Shown: piece by piece, positions 1 through 7,903 of the stretch
Layout: each line of letters begins with the position of its first letter
How positions within the stretch are numbered: position 1 is the first letter of the stretch
Assembly: GCF_014836595.1 (NCBI RefSeq)
Contig: NZ_JACSQO010000001.1
Coordinates: 62,001-126,000, forward strand
Source of the DNA: Psychrobacillus faecigallinarum
Lineage (GTDB): Bacteria > Bacillota > Bacilli > Bacillales_A > Planococcaceae
DNA: 64,000 nt
Direction: 5' to 3'
Program-made: the position numbers and the translations under genes
The notes under the pieces: model-generated
Database searches by the model: none
Seen by the model: the letters and a program-made list of their open reading frames with translations, nothing else
Told to the model about the DNA's origin: nothing

Positions 1-232
1 CAATAAACCCACTTGCATACTCATCTACTTCCCAAGTTTCATTTCTTTCCACTATATCTTCCGTACCATAAATAACCAACCCACCTCCTATTGAAAACCC
101 ATTTGTATATCTTAATAAATCCTTGTATACATTCGGTAATTCTAATTTTAATAGATTTTCTACTTCTTGTATTTCAATATCACTTGCTGCTGTATTTTTT
201 GCCAAGTCTGAAACCTTGGATAAATTAATCAT
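1..232 (-). CDS. SUKH (SMI1/KNR4-like) immunity protein, partial
   Basis: The reading frame starts at an ATG at 232 and is still open at base 1, so only about the first 77 residues are present. The N-terminus (MINLSKVSDLAKNT..., then an acidic helix, LELPNVYKDLLRYTNGF and a glycine-rich turn) has the look of the SMI1/KNR4 (SUKH) superfamily, whose members often neutralise nuclease tips of polymorphic toxins. The start codon overlaps the stop of the upstream toxin tip in an ATGA junction, the usual toxin-immunity coupling, so the partner is most likely the SHH-type tip at 229-846. Family assignment rests on pattern recognition of the N-terminal half only. Confidence 0.72.
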   Translation of the reverse strand, partial: MINLSKVSDLAKNTAASDIEIQEVENLLKLELPNVYKDLLRYTNGFSIGGGLVIYGTEDIVERNETWEVDEYASGFI

Positions 233-846
233 TTGACAAATCCTCCTAAACTATCAAAATATTTGTATGCATCTCCCATTGCTTTACGGGCAGTTTTTGG
301 ATCAACTCCTGCCTCAATCATTTCCCTATAGCTCTCATTAAATTCATAACGTAAATCTGTATTAAAGCCCTCAGTTTTTCTCCGTTTCCTCTGCATAGAA
401 GAAATTAGCATGGGATTGGCCCGAGCTTGAAGGGAGAAGTATTGCGGAAGCTTTCTTTTCGTTATAATCAAATCCTCCCTCTCTAGCCCATCTATTCGCC
501 CATTCATTTTGTATTGGATGGTGAGACTGTATTCGATTATCTGAAGCAATATTTTTATTTCCTGTTGCGCGATTAACCCCAGGACTTAAATAGCCATGTT
601 CATCAACATCTCCCTTTAGATATCCCCCTGGCCTTTTAGCATTATCCGTACCCTTACCATCAATCTTTTCTATCTTTTTCCCATCTTTGAAGCCATCATT
701 AATCTTATCTATTATTTTAAGTGGTTTGACAACTGTAAATAACGCTGCCTCCGCAATGGGCCCTGGTGAAGGGTCCTCTACCATGGTGATGATGTCTCCT
801 ACTAAAAATTCATCCATCACTTTTATTGCGGGGAATATATCTTCTT
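229..846 (-). pseudogene. Orphan LXG-type toxin tip (SHH-motif nuclease), N-terminally truncated and frameshifted
   Basis: The frame opens inside the pre-toxin segment (MDEFLVGDIITMVEDPSPGP...), which is almost identical to residues just before the tip of the intact LXG toxin at 7904-9676; the LXG domain itself is missing. After the junction KIDGKGT the sequence becomes a different tip: LSPGVNRATGNKN, then SDNRIQSHHPIQNEWA, which fits the SHH-motif HNH-type toxin nucleases. Near 401-410 the frame breaks: one frame ends shortly after GQSHAN, while the next supplies the expected end (ISSMQRKRRKTEGF...AYKYFDSLGGFVK) down to 229. One base gained or two lost would explain it. The piece has no convincing ribosome binding site, so it is either dead or a silent donor cassette. 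Its 3' end overlaps the SUKH gene start. Confidence 0.8.
646..845 (-). repeat. 200-nt direct repeat, copy 1 (pre-toxin segment)
   Basis: This 200-nt block matches 8362-8561 without gaps and with about five mismatches by eye. It encodes the same pre-toxin residues (VMDEFLVGD... to IDGKGT). Similarity stops sharply at the toxin-tip junction on one side and at the LXG side on the other. Confidence 0.9.
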
Positions 847-886
847 CAGATTGAAGGGAACTTGGAAAAGTGCATTTAAGAAAGAA

Positions 887-929
887 GGAGTGTTAGAAAA
901 CGCTTAAGAAAAATCGTTTTCAACACTCC
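887..929 (-). terminator. Strong hairpin below the dead immunity gene
   Basis: GGAGTGTTAGAAAACG at 887-902 pairs with CGTTTTCAACACTCC at 915-929 (15 bp with one bulge). It lies between the orphan SHH toxin and the dead immunity gene. No long T-run follows on the minus strand, so termination is inferred from position and stem strength. Confidence 0.6.
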
Positions 930-942
930 CATGTTAAGATTA

Positions 943-1377
943 CTATATTTCATTAATTATTTTTACTTCAAAGAGATGTTTCAATTGAACTGTTACTGGA
1001 ACATACATATAGTAATCTTGATCCTTATCCATTTCTAATCTTACTAATTTCACATCCTGTCTGTGTCAGTCATTAGGTATTTCATCTAAATAATCTTCTA
1101 CTTCTTCTTTATAATCAAGCTGTAAAATGTATCCTTGATTCACGAGGGCAAAAACGATTAATGTACCAAGTAAATCTTTTTTGTTATTATCCCGAACAAA
1201 TTCTTCTTCCTCAAACCAAATATCTTTCAGATTATATTTAATCCAAAATTCTGCAGAGGAAATATTGTTATAGTCATTGATTATTTGTTTGACAATTTGA
1301 TGATAGTTTTTAGGTATAATTTGTTCTAAATTACGATTAGCTTCAATCTTGAAAGGATAATCTTCTTCTATTAGTGA
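943..1377 (-). pseudogene. Dead immunity-like gene (no start codon, internal TGA)
   Basis: Directly after the PoNi stop the same frame stays open as SLIEEDYPFKIEANRN... with no usable start codon. It reads about 104 codons (including EFWIKYNLKDIWFEEEEF and LGTLIVFALVNQGYI), meets a TGA at 1066-1068, then continues for 40 sensible codons (VKLVRLEMDKDQDYYMY...) to a TAG at 943. The acidic, aromatic composition and the position in a chain of immunity genes suggest an immunity protein. I do not recognise the family. Confidence 0.55.
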
Positions 1378-2163
1378 CTATTCATCTTTTCCTACCTGTT
1401 TTAACGGTCCAATATTAAATACAATGTCCTTTTTGTAATGGGCTAAGTCGTACGGATAATGGTTATTTGCTTTTAGTGGACTGTCATCTAACTCCAGAAT
1501 TTTCGCTAGGGCTGCAGTTTCAAAACTCCAAAAGCCAAGATAACCTGGCTCTTTATGCGAGTTCTTCCAACCATAACTATAGTGTCCTTGAAACCATTCT
1601 TTTTCGATATATTTTTCTAGTCTCGTAGATGCTACTACTTTATTTCTGAAACCTAGCTCAATAATTTCTAATGACTTAGCATAAGGGTTTTTCAATTCAA
1701 ATTGTGTAGATTTTATCTTTCGCTCAATTTTATATGAATATAACAAGAAATCCAATAGAACATCGTCTACCTGTTCACCATCTGCAATCTTTGCTAACCT
1801 ATCTATGTTTTCTTTGTCAGTTTCCAGGAGTATTCCTAAAGCAACCATCCAAATAAAATTAATATAACGCACTTTTTTATATCCAATATACTCTAGCAGT
1901 ATGAGTGATTCTAGATACTCTTCTTCTAAATCAGCACATGCTCTTCCTAATGAGTACTTGGCCCGTATCAATTCAGTATATATCTGAAACAATGAAGATC
2001 TTGTATTAAATATAATTTGTTCGTTATCCAATGGGTATTTTTGAATATTTTTTTGTATATCTTGTTTTAATTCTTCTATTTTGATATTTTTTTCTTTAAT
2101 TACTTTCTCTTTAAAGTCAATTGTTTCCTTTAAATATTCTAAATTACATAGCAAATCCCTCAT
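1378..2163 (-). CDS. PoNi-type immunity protein (DUF1910/DUF1911)
   Basis: This 261-aa protein has a long helical, charged N-terminal half (DUF1910-like). The C-terminal half carries the DUF1911 signature: W-x-x-x-H-K-E-P-G-YLGFWSFETAALAKILELDD followed by YPYDLA. That combination is typical of PoNi, the immunity partner of PoNe DNase toxins delivered by type VI, type VII or contact-dependent systems. It lies directly downstream of a PoNe-type toxin that has lost its frame (2192-2735), so it is now an orphan antidote, perhaps kept for protection against neighbours. The frame is intact. Confidence 0.83.
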   Translation of the reverse strand: MRDLLCNLEYLKETIDFKEKVIKEKNIKIEELKQDIQKNIQKYPLDNEQIIFNTRSSLFQIYTELIRAKYSLGRACADLEEEYLESLILLEYIGYKKVRYINFIWMVALGILLETDKENIDRLAKIADGEQVDDVLLDFLLYSYKIERKIKSTQFELKNPYAKSLEIIELGFRNKVVASTRLEKYIEKEWFQGHYSYGWKNSHKEPGYLGFWSFETAALAKILELDDSPLKANNHYPYDLAHYKKDIVFNIGPLKQVGKDE

Positions 2164-2191
2164 TAAATTCCACCTCGTATTGTGTTTTCAA

Positions 2192-2735
2192 TTATGGCCA
2201 AGTTCCTACAATTTTTCCTTCTGAATCCAAACGAAATGTAATTGTCTCTCCTTTTGAATTAACTTTGGATAAAACTCTTTCAATTTGACCATTTTCTAAT
2301 GCATTCGAAATTTCTGTAGCTAATTTATCATCTCCATTAACCGCTTTTGATATTCTGCTTTTTCCCGAACCAATACCTAACAACCAATCATTCAACATCT
2401 GGTGACCCTCTAGTTTGGTTGTTCCTAATTGTGAAGTACCAAATTTTGCTTCGTCAATAACATACTTTACAACACTTTTAGTATTATTATTTTTATCCAT
2501 CAATTCCTTTAATAATTCTATCATTCGGTGAAGTTGGTGCTACATTTCCTATACGCTCCAAATCGTAACCGGCTTTTTTCAAGCTCTCATTATTTATAAG
2601 ATTATCATATGCTTTGTATTCCCCATAATTGCCCTTTTGTTTATTTGAAGCATGATTCAAATCTAAATCATCAAATTTTGAGTTTGTATCACTCTTGATA
2701 TCATTGATTGTATAACTAGAATCAACTCTTATACT
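2192..2735 (-). pseudogene. PoNe-type DNase toxin tip, truncated and frameshifted
   Basis: Two adjacent frames together give a PoNe-like nuclease. The upstream one reads ...GNYGEYKAYDNLIN, then LKKAGYDLERIGNVAPTSPN and IIKGIDG; the downstream one reads KYVIDEAKFGTSQLG... and ERVLSKVNSKGETITFRLDS, ending GKIVGTWP at 2192. The shift falls in the A-rich stretch near 2490-2500; one missing A would restore the frame. The DEAK element fits the PD-(D/E)xK active site of the family. No N-terminal delivery domain is attached. The intact cognate PoNi gene follows 28 bases downstream. Confidence 0.78.
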
Positions 2736-3051
2736 GTTCCAAGGACTCTTTTATTTTATTAAAGCAAATTTCTAGACCAAGATTTACTACAATAGAAAGA
2801 ATAATATCTACATCATCATAGGAATCTGTATTCCATAATCTAGAGAGTGTTCTATCAATATCATTTCGTATATCACTTATTAATAACTCGTATGTCATAA
2901 CTTGCCTGTCTGTTAGTTGACTAAGGATTAATAAAAAACTATCCTTTTCAATTTCATTATTTCTAAATTGATATAATGCGTTTTGAAACATTGATATTAG
3001 TATTCCAGTTGGAATTCTATCAGGTAGATTCATAAATTCATTTATATCCAT
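2722..3051 (-). CDS. Small helical protein, probable immunity protein
   Basis: This is an intact 109-aa reading frame, rich in acidic residues and predicted helices (MDINEFMNLPDRIPTG..., VMTYELLISDIRNDID, NKIKESLEQYKS). I do not recognise the family. It begins three bases after the stop of a toxin-tip remnant (3055-3276) and its end overlaps the beginning of the PoNe remnant. That is the spacing seen for toxin-immunity pairs in this region, so an immunity role is inferred from context only. Confidence 0.55.
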   Translation of the reverse strand: MDINEFMNLPDRIPTGILISMFQNALYQFRNNEIEKDSFLLILSQLTDRQVMTYELLISDIRNDIDRTLSRLWNTDSYDDVDIILSIVVNLGLEICFNKIKESLEQYKS

Positions 3052-3054
3052 ATT

Positions 3055-3276
3055 TTATTTACCTTTCACTGGAATATGAACCTCATTTAAAGACTGATTT
3101 TTTGTCCATGTTTCGTCTGATTTTAACTGTTTATTTCCGATTTTTATCTGTGCAGTCCATCTTGAACCTGATGCTGAACCTGAATAATTTTGTAAATAGG
3201 TATAATACATTAAATAGGTTATACGGTTTATAAGTGTAGTACGTACTTTATAAATTGTTAAAACATTATAAATGGC
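3055..3276 (-). pseudogene. 3' remnant of an unidentified toxin tip
   Basis: An open frame of 73 codons ends three bases before the 109-aa gene. Its last 45 residues look protein-like (YYTYLQNYSGSASGSRWTAQ, then IGNKQLKSDETWTKNQSLN and VHIPVKGK). The region upstream of about 3200 does not look coding. Such a basic, Ser/Asn-rich end before an immunity gene suggests the C-terminus of a toxin whose front was lost. I cannot name the family. Confidence 0.45.
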
Positions 3277-3352
3277 TTACAAGTATTATCACTTTTCCTC
3301 TGAATAAATCGGAGTTATTCGGCACTGGGTAGCTAGCCCCATAAAAAAAAGA

Positions 3353-3382
3353 AACATTGAAAGCATAATGCCATTCAAGGTT
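3353..3382 (-). terminator. Cassette-end hairpin, copy 1
   Basis: AACATTGAA pairs with TTCAAGGTT around a loop, with one mismatch. It is a weaker relative of the hairpins at 3866-3897 and 7406-7439, which follow immunity genes. The cassette it once ended is no longer recognisable. Confidence 0.4.
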
Positions 3383-3641
3383 TTAACCATTTACTCAACA
3401 GTGCTATTTATCTCCTCTGTCCACAATTCTATTATCTTCTCTAGCTCTAGCTTGCCCTTGAGTTGAGACTCTTATATACCCGACAACCTTCAATTTTTCA
3501 CCCTCCCGTTACAAAAATCACAATTTATGTAACGCTTTTTAACGAATAGCGAGTATTATAAGACCGTCTCTAGTAAAAATACAACCCAAAATTAATGAGC
3601 CAAAGTCAGTAAAAGAACGCTCTTTCACGTTACTTATTGTT

Positions 3642-3805
3642 TATCGCCACGAGCTTTGTCAATCTCGTTAGTTTATCAGCTCATTCCATATCATAACTAC
3701 CCCTCCTATATAAAATGTCATCTCGCCCATTTCTCTTACTTATTTAGTTCTGCCAAGTATCATAACGATACTCCTTGAAGGTACAACCATCATGAGCTTT
3801 CGATT
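3642..3805. repeat. Degenerate intercassette repeat, copy 1
   Basis: The segment contains, in order, GAGCTTTGTCAATCTCG, a variant of AGTTTATCAG...ATTCCAT, AAAATGTCATCTCGCCCA, ACTCCTTGAAGGTACAACC and GAGCTTTCGATT. The same order of phrases recurs at 7079-7232 and, more weakly, at 6862-7017. No gene is visible in 3280-3930 apart from these repeats and the hairpins. Confidence 0.6.
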
Positions 3806-3865
3806 TTCAATTAAATCATTTTCTTTTTCTCTACTTAAGAGTAGTTGATTCAAATAAAGTAAAAA

Positions 3866-3897
3866 ACCTTGAAAGGCATTTCATAGCCAATCAAGGT
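3866..3897 (-). terminator. Cassette-end hairpin, copy 2
   Basis: ACCTTGA (3866-3872) pairs with TCAAGGT (3891-3897), with an inner GGC/GCC pair. On the minus strand it is followed by a T-run, so it should terminate transcripts of the SUKH gene that ends at 3930. Confidence 0.65.
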
Positions 3898-3929
3898 CAA
3901 TTGGTTTTTACTTCTTCTTCCAATTACGC

Positions 3930-4367
3930 CTAATCCTCAATTAAATCTATATAATATTCATTATTATTGAGGAACTTTTTAAAAAAATCCTCTAACGATT
4001 CAGCTATTTGAATATCGAAATAATATATTGGATTATTAACTAATTGTAAATCTATTGAAATATAAACACTCTCGTTTACTTCAAAGAAAACAAGTTTATC
4101 TTCATCATTAAAAATTTCATCTAAATCTGGGTCAAATTCAAAAATACCTTCTCTTAATCTAATATCTGCTACAGCCCCTGGTCCCAATATTCTATTTATT
4201 GCATTAGCACTTTGACCTTTAATAAAACCATAACCAACTTCTAAATATAACTGTTTTAAATCATTTGGAAAACTGATATCCATTCTTTGTTCAGCTTTTA
4301 AAATATCATCTTCAGGTACCTTATAAATTTTATTTTCTAGCTCATTAATAAATTCAAAATCAGCCAT
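3930..4367 (-). CDS. SUKH (SMI1/KNR4-like) immunity protein
   Basis: A complete 145-aa acidic protein. The pattern EQRMDISFPNDLKQLYLEVG near residue 25, then GFIKGQSANAINRILGPGAV, LVFFEVNESVYISIDL and a final SLEDFFKKFLNNN is that of the SMI1/KNR4 superfamily. An AAGGAGG site precedes the start and lies inside the 3' end of the toxin tip at 4337-4813, so the two are translationally coupled. The expected job is to neutralise that HNH-type tip. Confidence 0.75.
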   Translation of the reverse strand: MADFEFINELENKIYKVPEDDILKAEQRMDISFPNDLKQLYLEVGYGFIKGQSANAINRILGPGAVADIRLREGIFEFDPDLDEIFNDEDKLVFFEVNESVYISIDLQLVNNPIYYFDIQIAESLEDFFKKFLNNNEYYIDLIED

Positions 4368-4813
4368 TTGCTATTTAACCTCCTTGGAAATAGTTTACCT
4401 GATGGAGCTCCCTTTCCATGTATCCCTGCTTGGTGTTCGTTAGGATATTTTGCTGGATGAATATTCCACCACTCATGAGGGCCACCAAAGTTGTTCTCTA
4501 TGATATGATGGGCATCATACGGTTGACCGATACTCCGAGCAACCTCTCCATTCTTATCAAGCACTTCTTCTGTATATCTTGGCCATTTTTGTTTGGTTTT
4601 TTCTTCCCATTCTGCAATCAATTTATCTTTCAAGCTCGAAGTAAATTTGCTTCTATGCTTAGCTGTCTCTTTTGGTGTCAATTTTTCATAGTTTTTGGTT
4701 CTCAAGGCTTCTTTTATAAGATGAATCTGCTCTTTATTAACCTTTCGTCCAGTTTTACCCTCTATATCCCTAAGATAAGCTTTTGCTAAATCCTTATTAA
4801 GTTCACCCGTACC
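4337..4813 (-). pseudogene. Orphan toxin tip with HNH-type nuclease
   Basis: The frame is open from 4813, just after a TAG, and begins GTGELNKDLAKAYLRDIEG, the residues expected directly after the GKGT junction of the LXG toxins. The delivery domain is absent. The C-terminal half has an HNH-like core (QPYDAHHIIENNFGGPHEWWN, then HPAKYPNEHQ and GIHGKGAPSGKLF) with the paired histidines and the WWN/H...H spacing of such nucleases. The last residues run across the ribosome binding site of the SUKH gene; one extra base before AAGGAGG would give a tidier end. No start codon with a ribosome binding site is seen before residue 40, so it is a silent cassette. Confidence 0.68.
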
Positions 4814-4867
4814 CTATGTTGTAATCTTAAAATCCGCTAATAAAAAAACAATCTCTCTTAAACCTTA

Positions 4868-6000
4868 TTAAACTACTTCTTCCTCTTTTATTATCGGCAA
4901 TTCATAGGCTGTTTTGTGCTTCATCATGCCGTATATAATGTTTACAAGCCTTCTCATGATACAAACCAATGCTTGTCCCTTTGTTTTGCCTTCTTTTAGC
5001 TTCCGTTGATAGTATTCATGGAATACTGGATTCCTTGGTAGCTTACTTCCTTTTGCCACTTGTACTTGCTGTACGGCTAAGTTGTAAAATAAAGCGTGTA
5101 GCGCCCGATTTCCCTGCTTGCTTTTTTGTTCCCTTCCTTTCCCACCAGAACCAAAGTAAACCGGCGCAATGCCGCAAATCGTGCTAATTTGTTGGCCTTC
5201 GGAAAACGGCGTACATCACCTATTTCTGCAATTAATGCAGAAGCCGTTACGAGTTCAATTCCTGGGATAGAGTCAAGTTGAAAGTCTAGTAAATTCATTA
5301 ACCCTTTTAATTCTCGTTCTGCATAGCGTATTTCCTGCTTTTTAAAAAAATGTCTCGAACAATGCTTCTCACTAGAAAATCTCGTATTTCTTGGTGTTCT
5401 TTTATTGTGTTTCCATCCTCTTTAAACAGCTTTAAAATTTCACTCGCTTTTTTCACCGAACATGTATTGTGACTGGCTTCTAATAAAAAAGTGGTCAATT
5501 GCTTAACACTTGCACCCTCTAAACAAGGTGGAGACGGATATCGTTCCCAAAATGCCAATGCTGTTTTTCCATCAACCTCTGAGAAAAACTTCTTATAGCT
5601 TGGATAGTGGTGGCTTAATTGAATATGTAGTTGGTTTTTTAAAGTACCTTGTGCCTTTACTAATGCATTTCTTCTAGTGACCAGTTGTTGTATCGACCAA
5701 AACAAATCCTGCGGTTTAGCGTCTGGTAACTGGTCTAGTTTGTTCACCAAAATTCTGGCTACACATTCTGCATCCCAACTGTCACTTTTTTGTGTCGTCA
5801 TATGACTTTTTCGTTCAGCATATGAAAGTGCTGGATTTACTTCTTTTACAACCTGTCCATGGTCGGTTAAAAACTGTGACAATGCCCTTCCATAGCCCCC
5901 AACATCTTCTAAACCAAAAATTGGTTTCAACCCATTTTTAATATGTTATAAATATCTAGTAAAATCGTTGAAAAAGCAGAAGGTTTATTTTCAAACTTTA
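4868..6000 (-). mobile_element. Degraded IS110-family insertion sequence
   Basis: Three successive frames give one IS110-type transposase. 5307-5930 carries the N-terminal part (GLEDVGGYGRALSQFL, SDSWDAECVARIL with an acidic DEDD-type residue). 5077-5298 carries the Transposase_20 helix-hairpin part (LDSIPGIELVTASALIAEIG, then RFPKANKLARFA). 4868-5059 carries the tail (NPVFHEYYQRKLKEGKTKGQ, MKHKTAYELPI). The frame shifts near 5070, 5130 and 5300, and the first 60 or so residues are lost except for a scrap to about 6000. IS110 elements lack obvious inverted repeats, so the exact ends cannot be placed. It separates the intact LXG locus from the orphan cassettes. Confidence 0.82.
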
Positions 6001-6031
6001 TTTCATCTAATTAAGACATTTTTTTAAGCAT

Positions 6032-6100
6032 TGGTCACTGTCTCAATTGGCGGAACAGCTCAACTTGGAAGGTCATCGAACAGAGAAAGTCAAAAAGCCT
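6032..6100 (+). other. Inverted fragment of the serine recombinase gene
   Basis: Read on the plus strand this stretch gives SQLAEQLNLEGHRTEKVKK, a typical serine-recombinase phrase following VRRLFDL. The rest of the recombinase is on the minus strand and stops making sense exactly here (…AIVVRRLFD, then nonsense). A short inversion of about 70 bp is the simplest reading. Confidence 0.55.
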
Positions 6101-6693
6101 CCGTACAACTATTGCTTTCTCTGTATTCACTTCTAATACTTTTTGCTTTTCTGTACTGTATAACCAAACATGACACCGCCACCTGCATATCCACCTTGTT
6201 CAGCTTTTTTCTTTCTACCTCTACTCAACTTTAATGCAATTTCGAGCCTTTGATACTGATCTAACAGCTCTAACATGCCATTCACTAAAAAATTATTTGG
6301 TTCATGTGTGTATATGCTGTAATTTGGCTGCTCAATCGCTTTAACATCTACGTTATATTTTTTCAACTCTCGTTGTATCAATACTTTTGCCATATCTGAG
6401 CGCCACAAGCGCGACGTATTCAGTACAATTACTTGGCTCACTTGATGGTATTCTATATCTGCTAATAGCTTTTGCAAGCCTTCTCGCTCAATTGTTAATC
6501 TATCCTCATCAACTGTCGCTCCGCTGAACCCTCTATCTTCATATATGTGAAGTATTTGGAGCTTATTTTCGTCACAATACCTTTCAATTTCTTCTACTTG
6601 ATACGCTAAACTATATCCTTTTTCTTCCCCTTGTATGCTAGTACTTATATAAAATTTAACACTTAGAACACTAATTAAATAATTGTAATCTTT
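6101..6693 (-). pseudogene. Serine recombinase (resolvase family), truncated and frameshifted
   Basis: The open frame 6133-6693 reads VKFYISTSIQGEEKGYSLAY..., EDRGFSGATVDEDRLT..., VSQVIVLNTSRLWRSD, and ALKLSRGRKKKAEQGGYAGG, the resolvase N-terminal domain of a large serine recombinase. The conserved Y-x-R-x-S of the active site appears as YISTS, so the arginine is replaced. There is no start codon in frame. At about 6135 a one-base shift moves to a frame reading KVLEVNTEKAIVVRRLFD, after which the sequence is inverted. It is certainly non-functional. Confidence 0.75.
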
Positions 6694-6720
6694 TCAATTT
6701 ACGTATTTAAACATGCCAAA

Positions 6721-6756
6721 AAGCACTTGTCGCCTGTTATAGACAATCAAGTGCTT
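6721..6756. terminator. Hairpin AAGCACTTG/CAAGTGCTT
   Basis: A perfect 9-bp stem (6721-6729 with 6748-6756) around an 18-nt loop. On the plus strand it is followed by a mixed T-rich stretch. It lies just upstream of the recombinase remnant; termination is inferred only. Confidence 0.4.
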
Positions 6757-6861
6757 TAAGATTATAGATTTTTTAAGTTTATTAATATGTGCAAGTTTTA
6801 TAAGTTATTTTTATATTGACAGTATGACATCTTTATAACACTTAGCAAGTGTAACGTTTAA

Positions 6862-7017
6862 ACCCGTTAGCTTGTTTAATCTCGTGTGTTTGTTGCTTAT
6901 GCCATCCAAAAGTGGTCCTTGTAAATAAATTTGTCATCTCGCCTATTCTCGCTTTTATTGCTTTATTGCTTTATTGTTAAAATAGCACTCCTTGATGGTC
7001 TAGCCTTCAAGAGTTAT
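6862..7017. repeat. Degenerate intercassette repeat, copy 2
   Basis: It shares CCCGTTAG...AATCTCG, TTGTCATCTCGCC, ACTCCTTGATGG and CCTTCAAGAG with the copies at 3642-3805 and 7079-7232. It is the most divergent of the three. Confidence 0.45.
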
Positions 7018-7078
7018 TATTTCAAATTCAAGGATATCTTTAACTGTATACAATTTAAAAACTATTATATCCTTGTTT

Positions 7079-7232
7079 ATATCCACGAACTTTGTCATTC
7101 TCGTAGTTTATTAGTTATTCCATGTTATACAACCCTTACTACTTAAAATGTCATCTCGCCCAATTTTCGTACTTTTCTAGTTATCCCCGTATTAAAGTAA
7201 CTAATGGTACAGCCTTCAGGAGCTCTCGATTC
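7079..7232. repeat. Degenerate intercassette repeat, copy 3
   Basis: Phrases in order: CGAACTTTGTCATTCTCGTA, AAAATGTCATCTCGCCCA, ACTTTTCTAGTT, GGTACAGCCTTCAGGAGCT and CTCGATT. They parallel 3642-3805. A further partial copy (GAGCTTTGTCATCA, GCGAGTATTAT) follows at 7305-7355. No gene is visible between 6760 and 7470. Confidence 0.6.
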
Positions 7233-7405
7233 TGAAACCTACTATTTCCGTTTAGTCCCACTCAATAATCATTATTCCACTCACTTATGTACCCTCCTTT
7301 ATCAAATCGAGCTTTGTCATCACATGCGAAAATATAGAGCGAGTATTATGTTTGGTAGTTTTATCTAAATGTCAATTTAACTATTCTTACTATGTTTGTT
7401 TACAA

Positions 7406-7439
7406 AAAACCTTGAAAGCGTATTACCAATCAAGGTTTT
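7406..7439 (-). terminator. Cassette-end hairpin, copy 3
   Basis: AAAACCTTGA pairs with TCAAGGTTTT (10 bp), followed by a T-run on the minus strand. It should end the LXG toxin-immunity transcript. Confidence 0.75.
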
Positions 7440-7473
7440 AAGTATATATGAATTATGTTTTATTGAACGATGA

Positions 7474-7902
7474 TTAACAATTAAAATAAGCCTTCAAGAA
7501 CTCAAAAAACGATGACCAAGTTTCCTTTAACTCCCCTTTTAAAAGCATTTCATCTCCACCCTCAAAATTAACTATATAAACTTTATCAGTTACAGTCTCC
7601 AGAACTAATACAGCATTAGCTGACATTTCACTTAAAACCAGATACTGCTTCGGAAAACCATGTTCTTTTCTAGAAATAAGTGTGTATGATTCAATATTAT
7701 TTTCTTCATCTGATATATCTAGTAATTCAAAGGGTACATGCTCTTCCCAAAAAGGTCCTGCATACTGATTATAAAATTCTTGGAAAGTAACTGATACGTC
7801 TACACCTAGCCTTATTAAAGCATCCTTCACTAGATTTCTATCATCACGTTTATATATTTCTTCTCCAAGAACTTCATCTAGTCTACCAGGCAAAATACTC
7901 AT
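7474..7902 (-). CDS. SUKH-family immunity protein of the LXG toxin
   Basis: This 142-aa acidic protein has the SMI1/KNR4-type layout: VSVTFQEFYNQYAGPFWEE near residue 38, ISRKEHGFPKQYLVLSE in the middle, then AVLVLETVTDKVYIVNFEGG and TWSSFFEFLKAYF at the end. It starts two bases after the LXG toxin stop, so the pair is cotranscribed, and a terminator hairpin follows at 7406-7439. Its job is presumably to block the LHH nuclease tip in the cytoplasm until the toxin is secreted. Confidence 0.78.
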   Translation of the reverse strand: MSILPGRLDEVLGEEIYKRDDRNLVKDALIRLGVDVSVTFQEFYNQYAGPFWEEHVPFELLDISDEENNIESYTLISRKEHGFPKQYLVLSEMSANAVLVLETVTDKVYIVNFEGGDEMLLKGELKETWSSFFEFLKAYFNC

Positions 7903-7903
7903 A

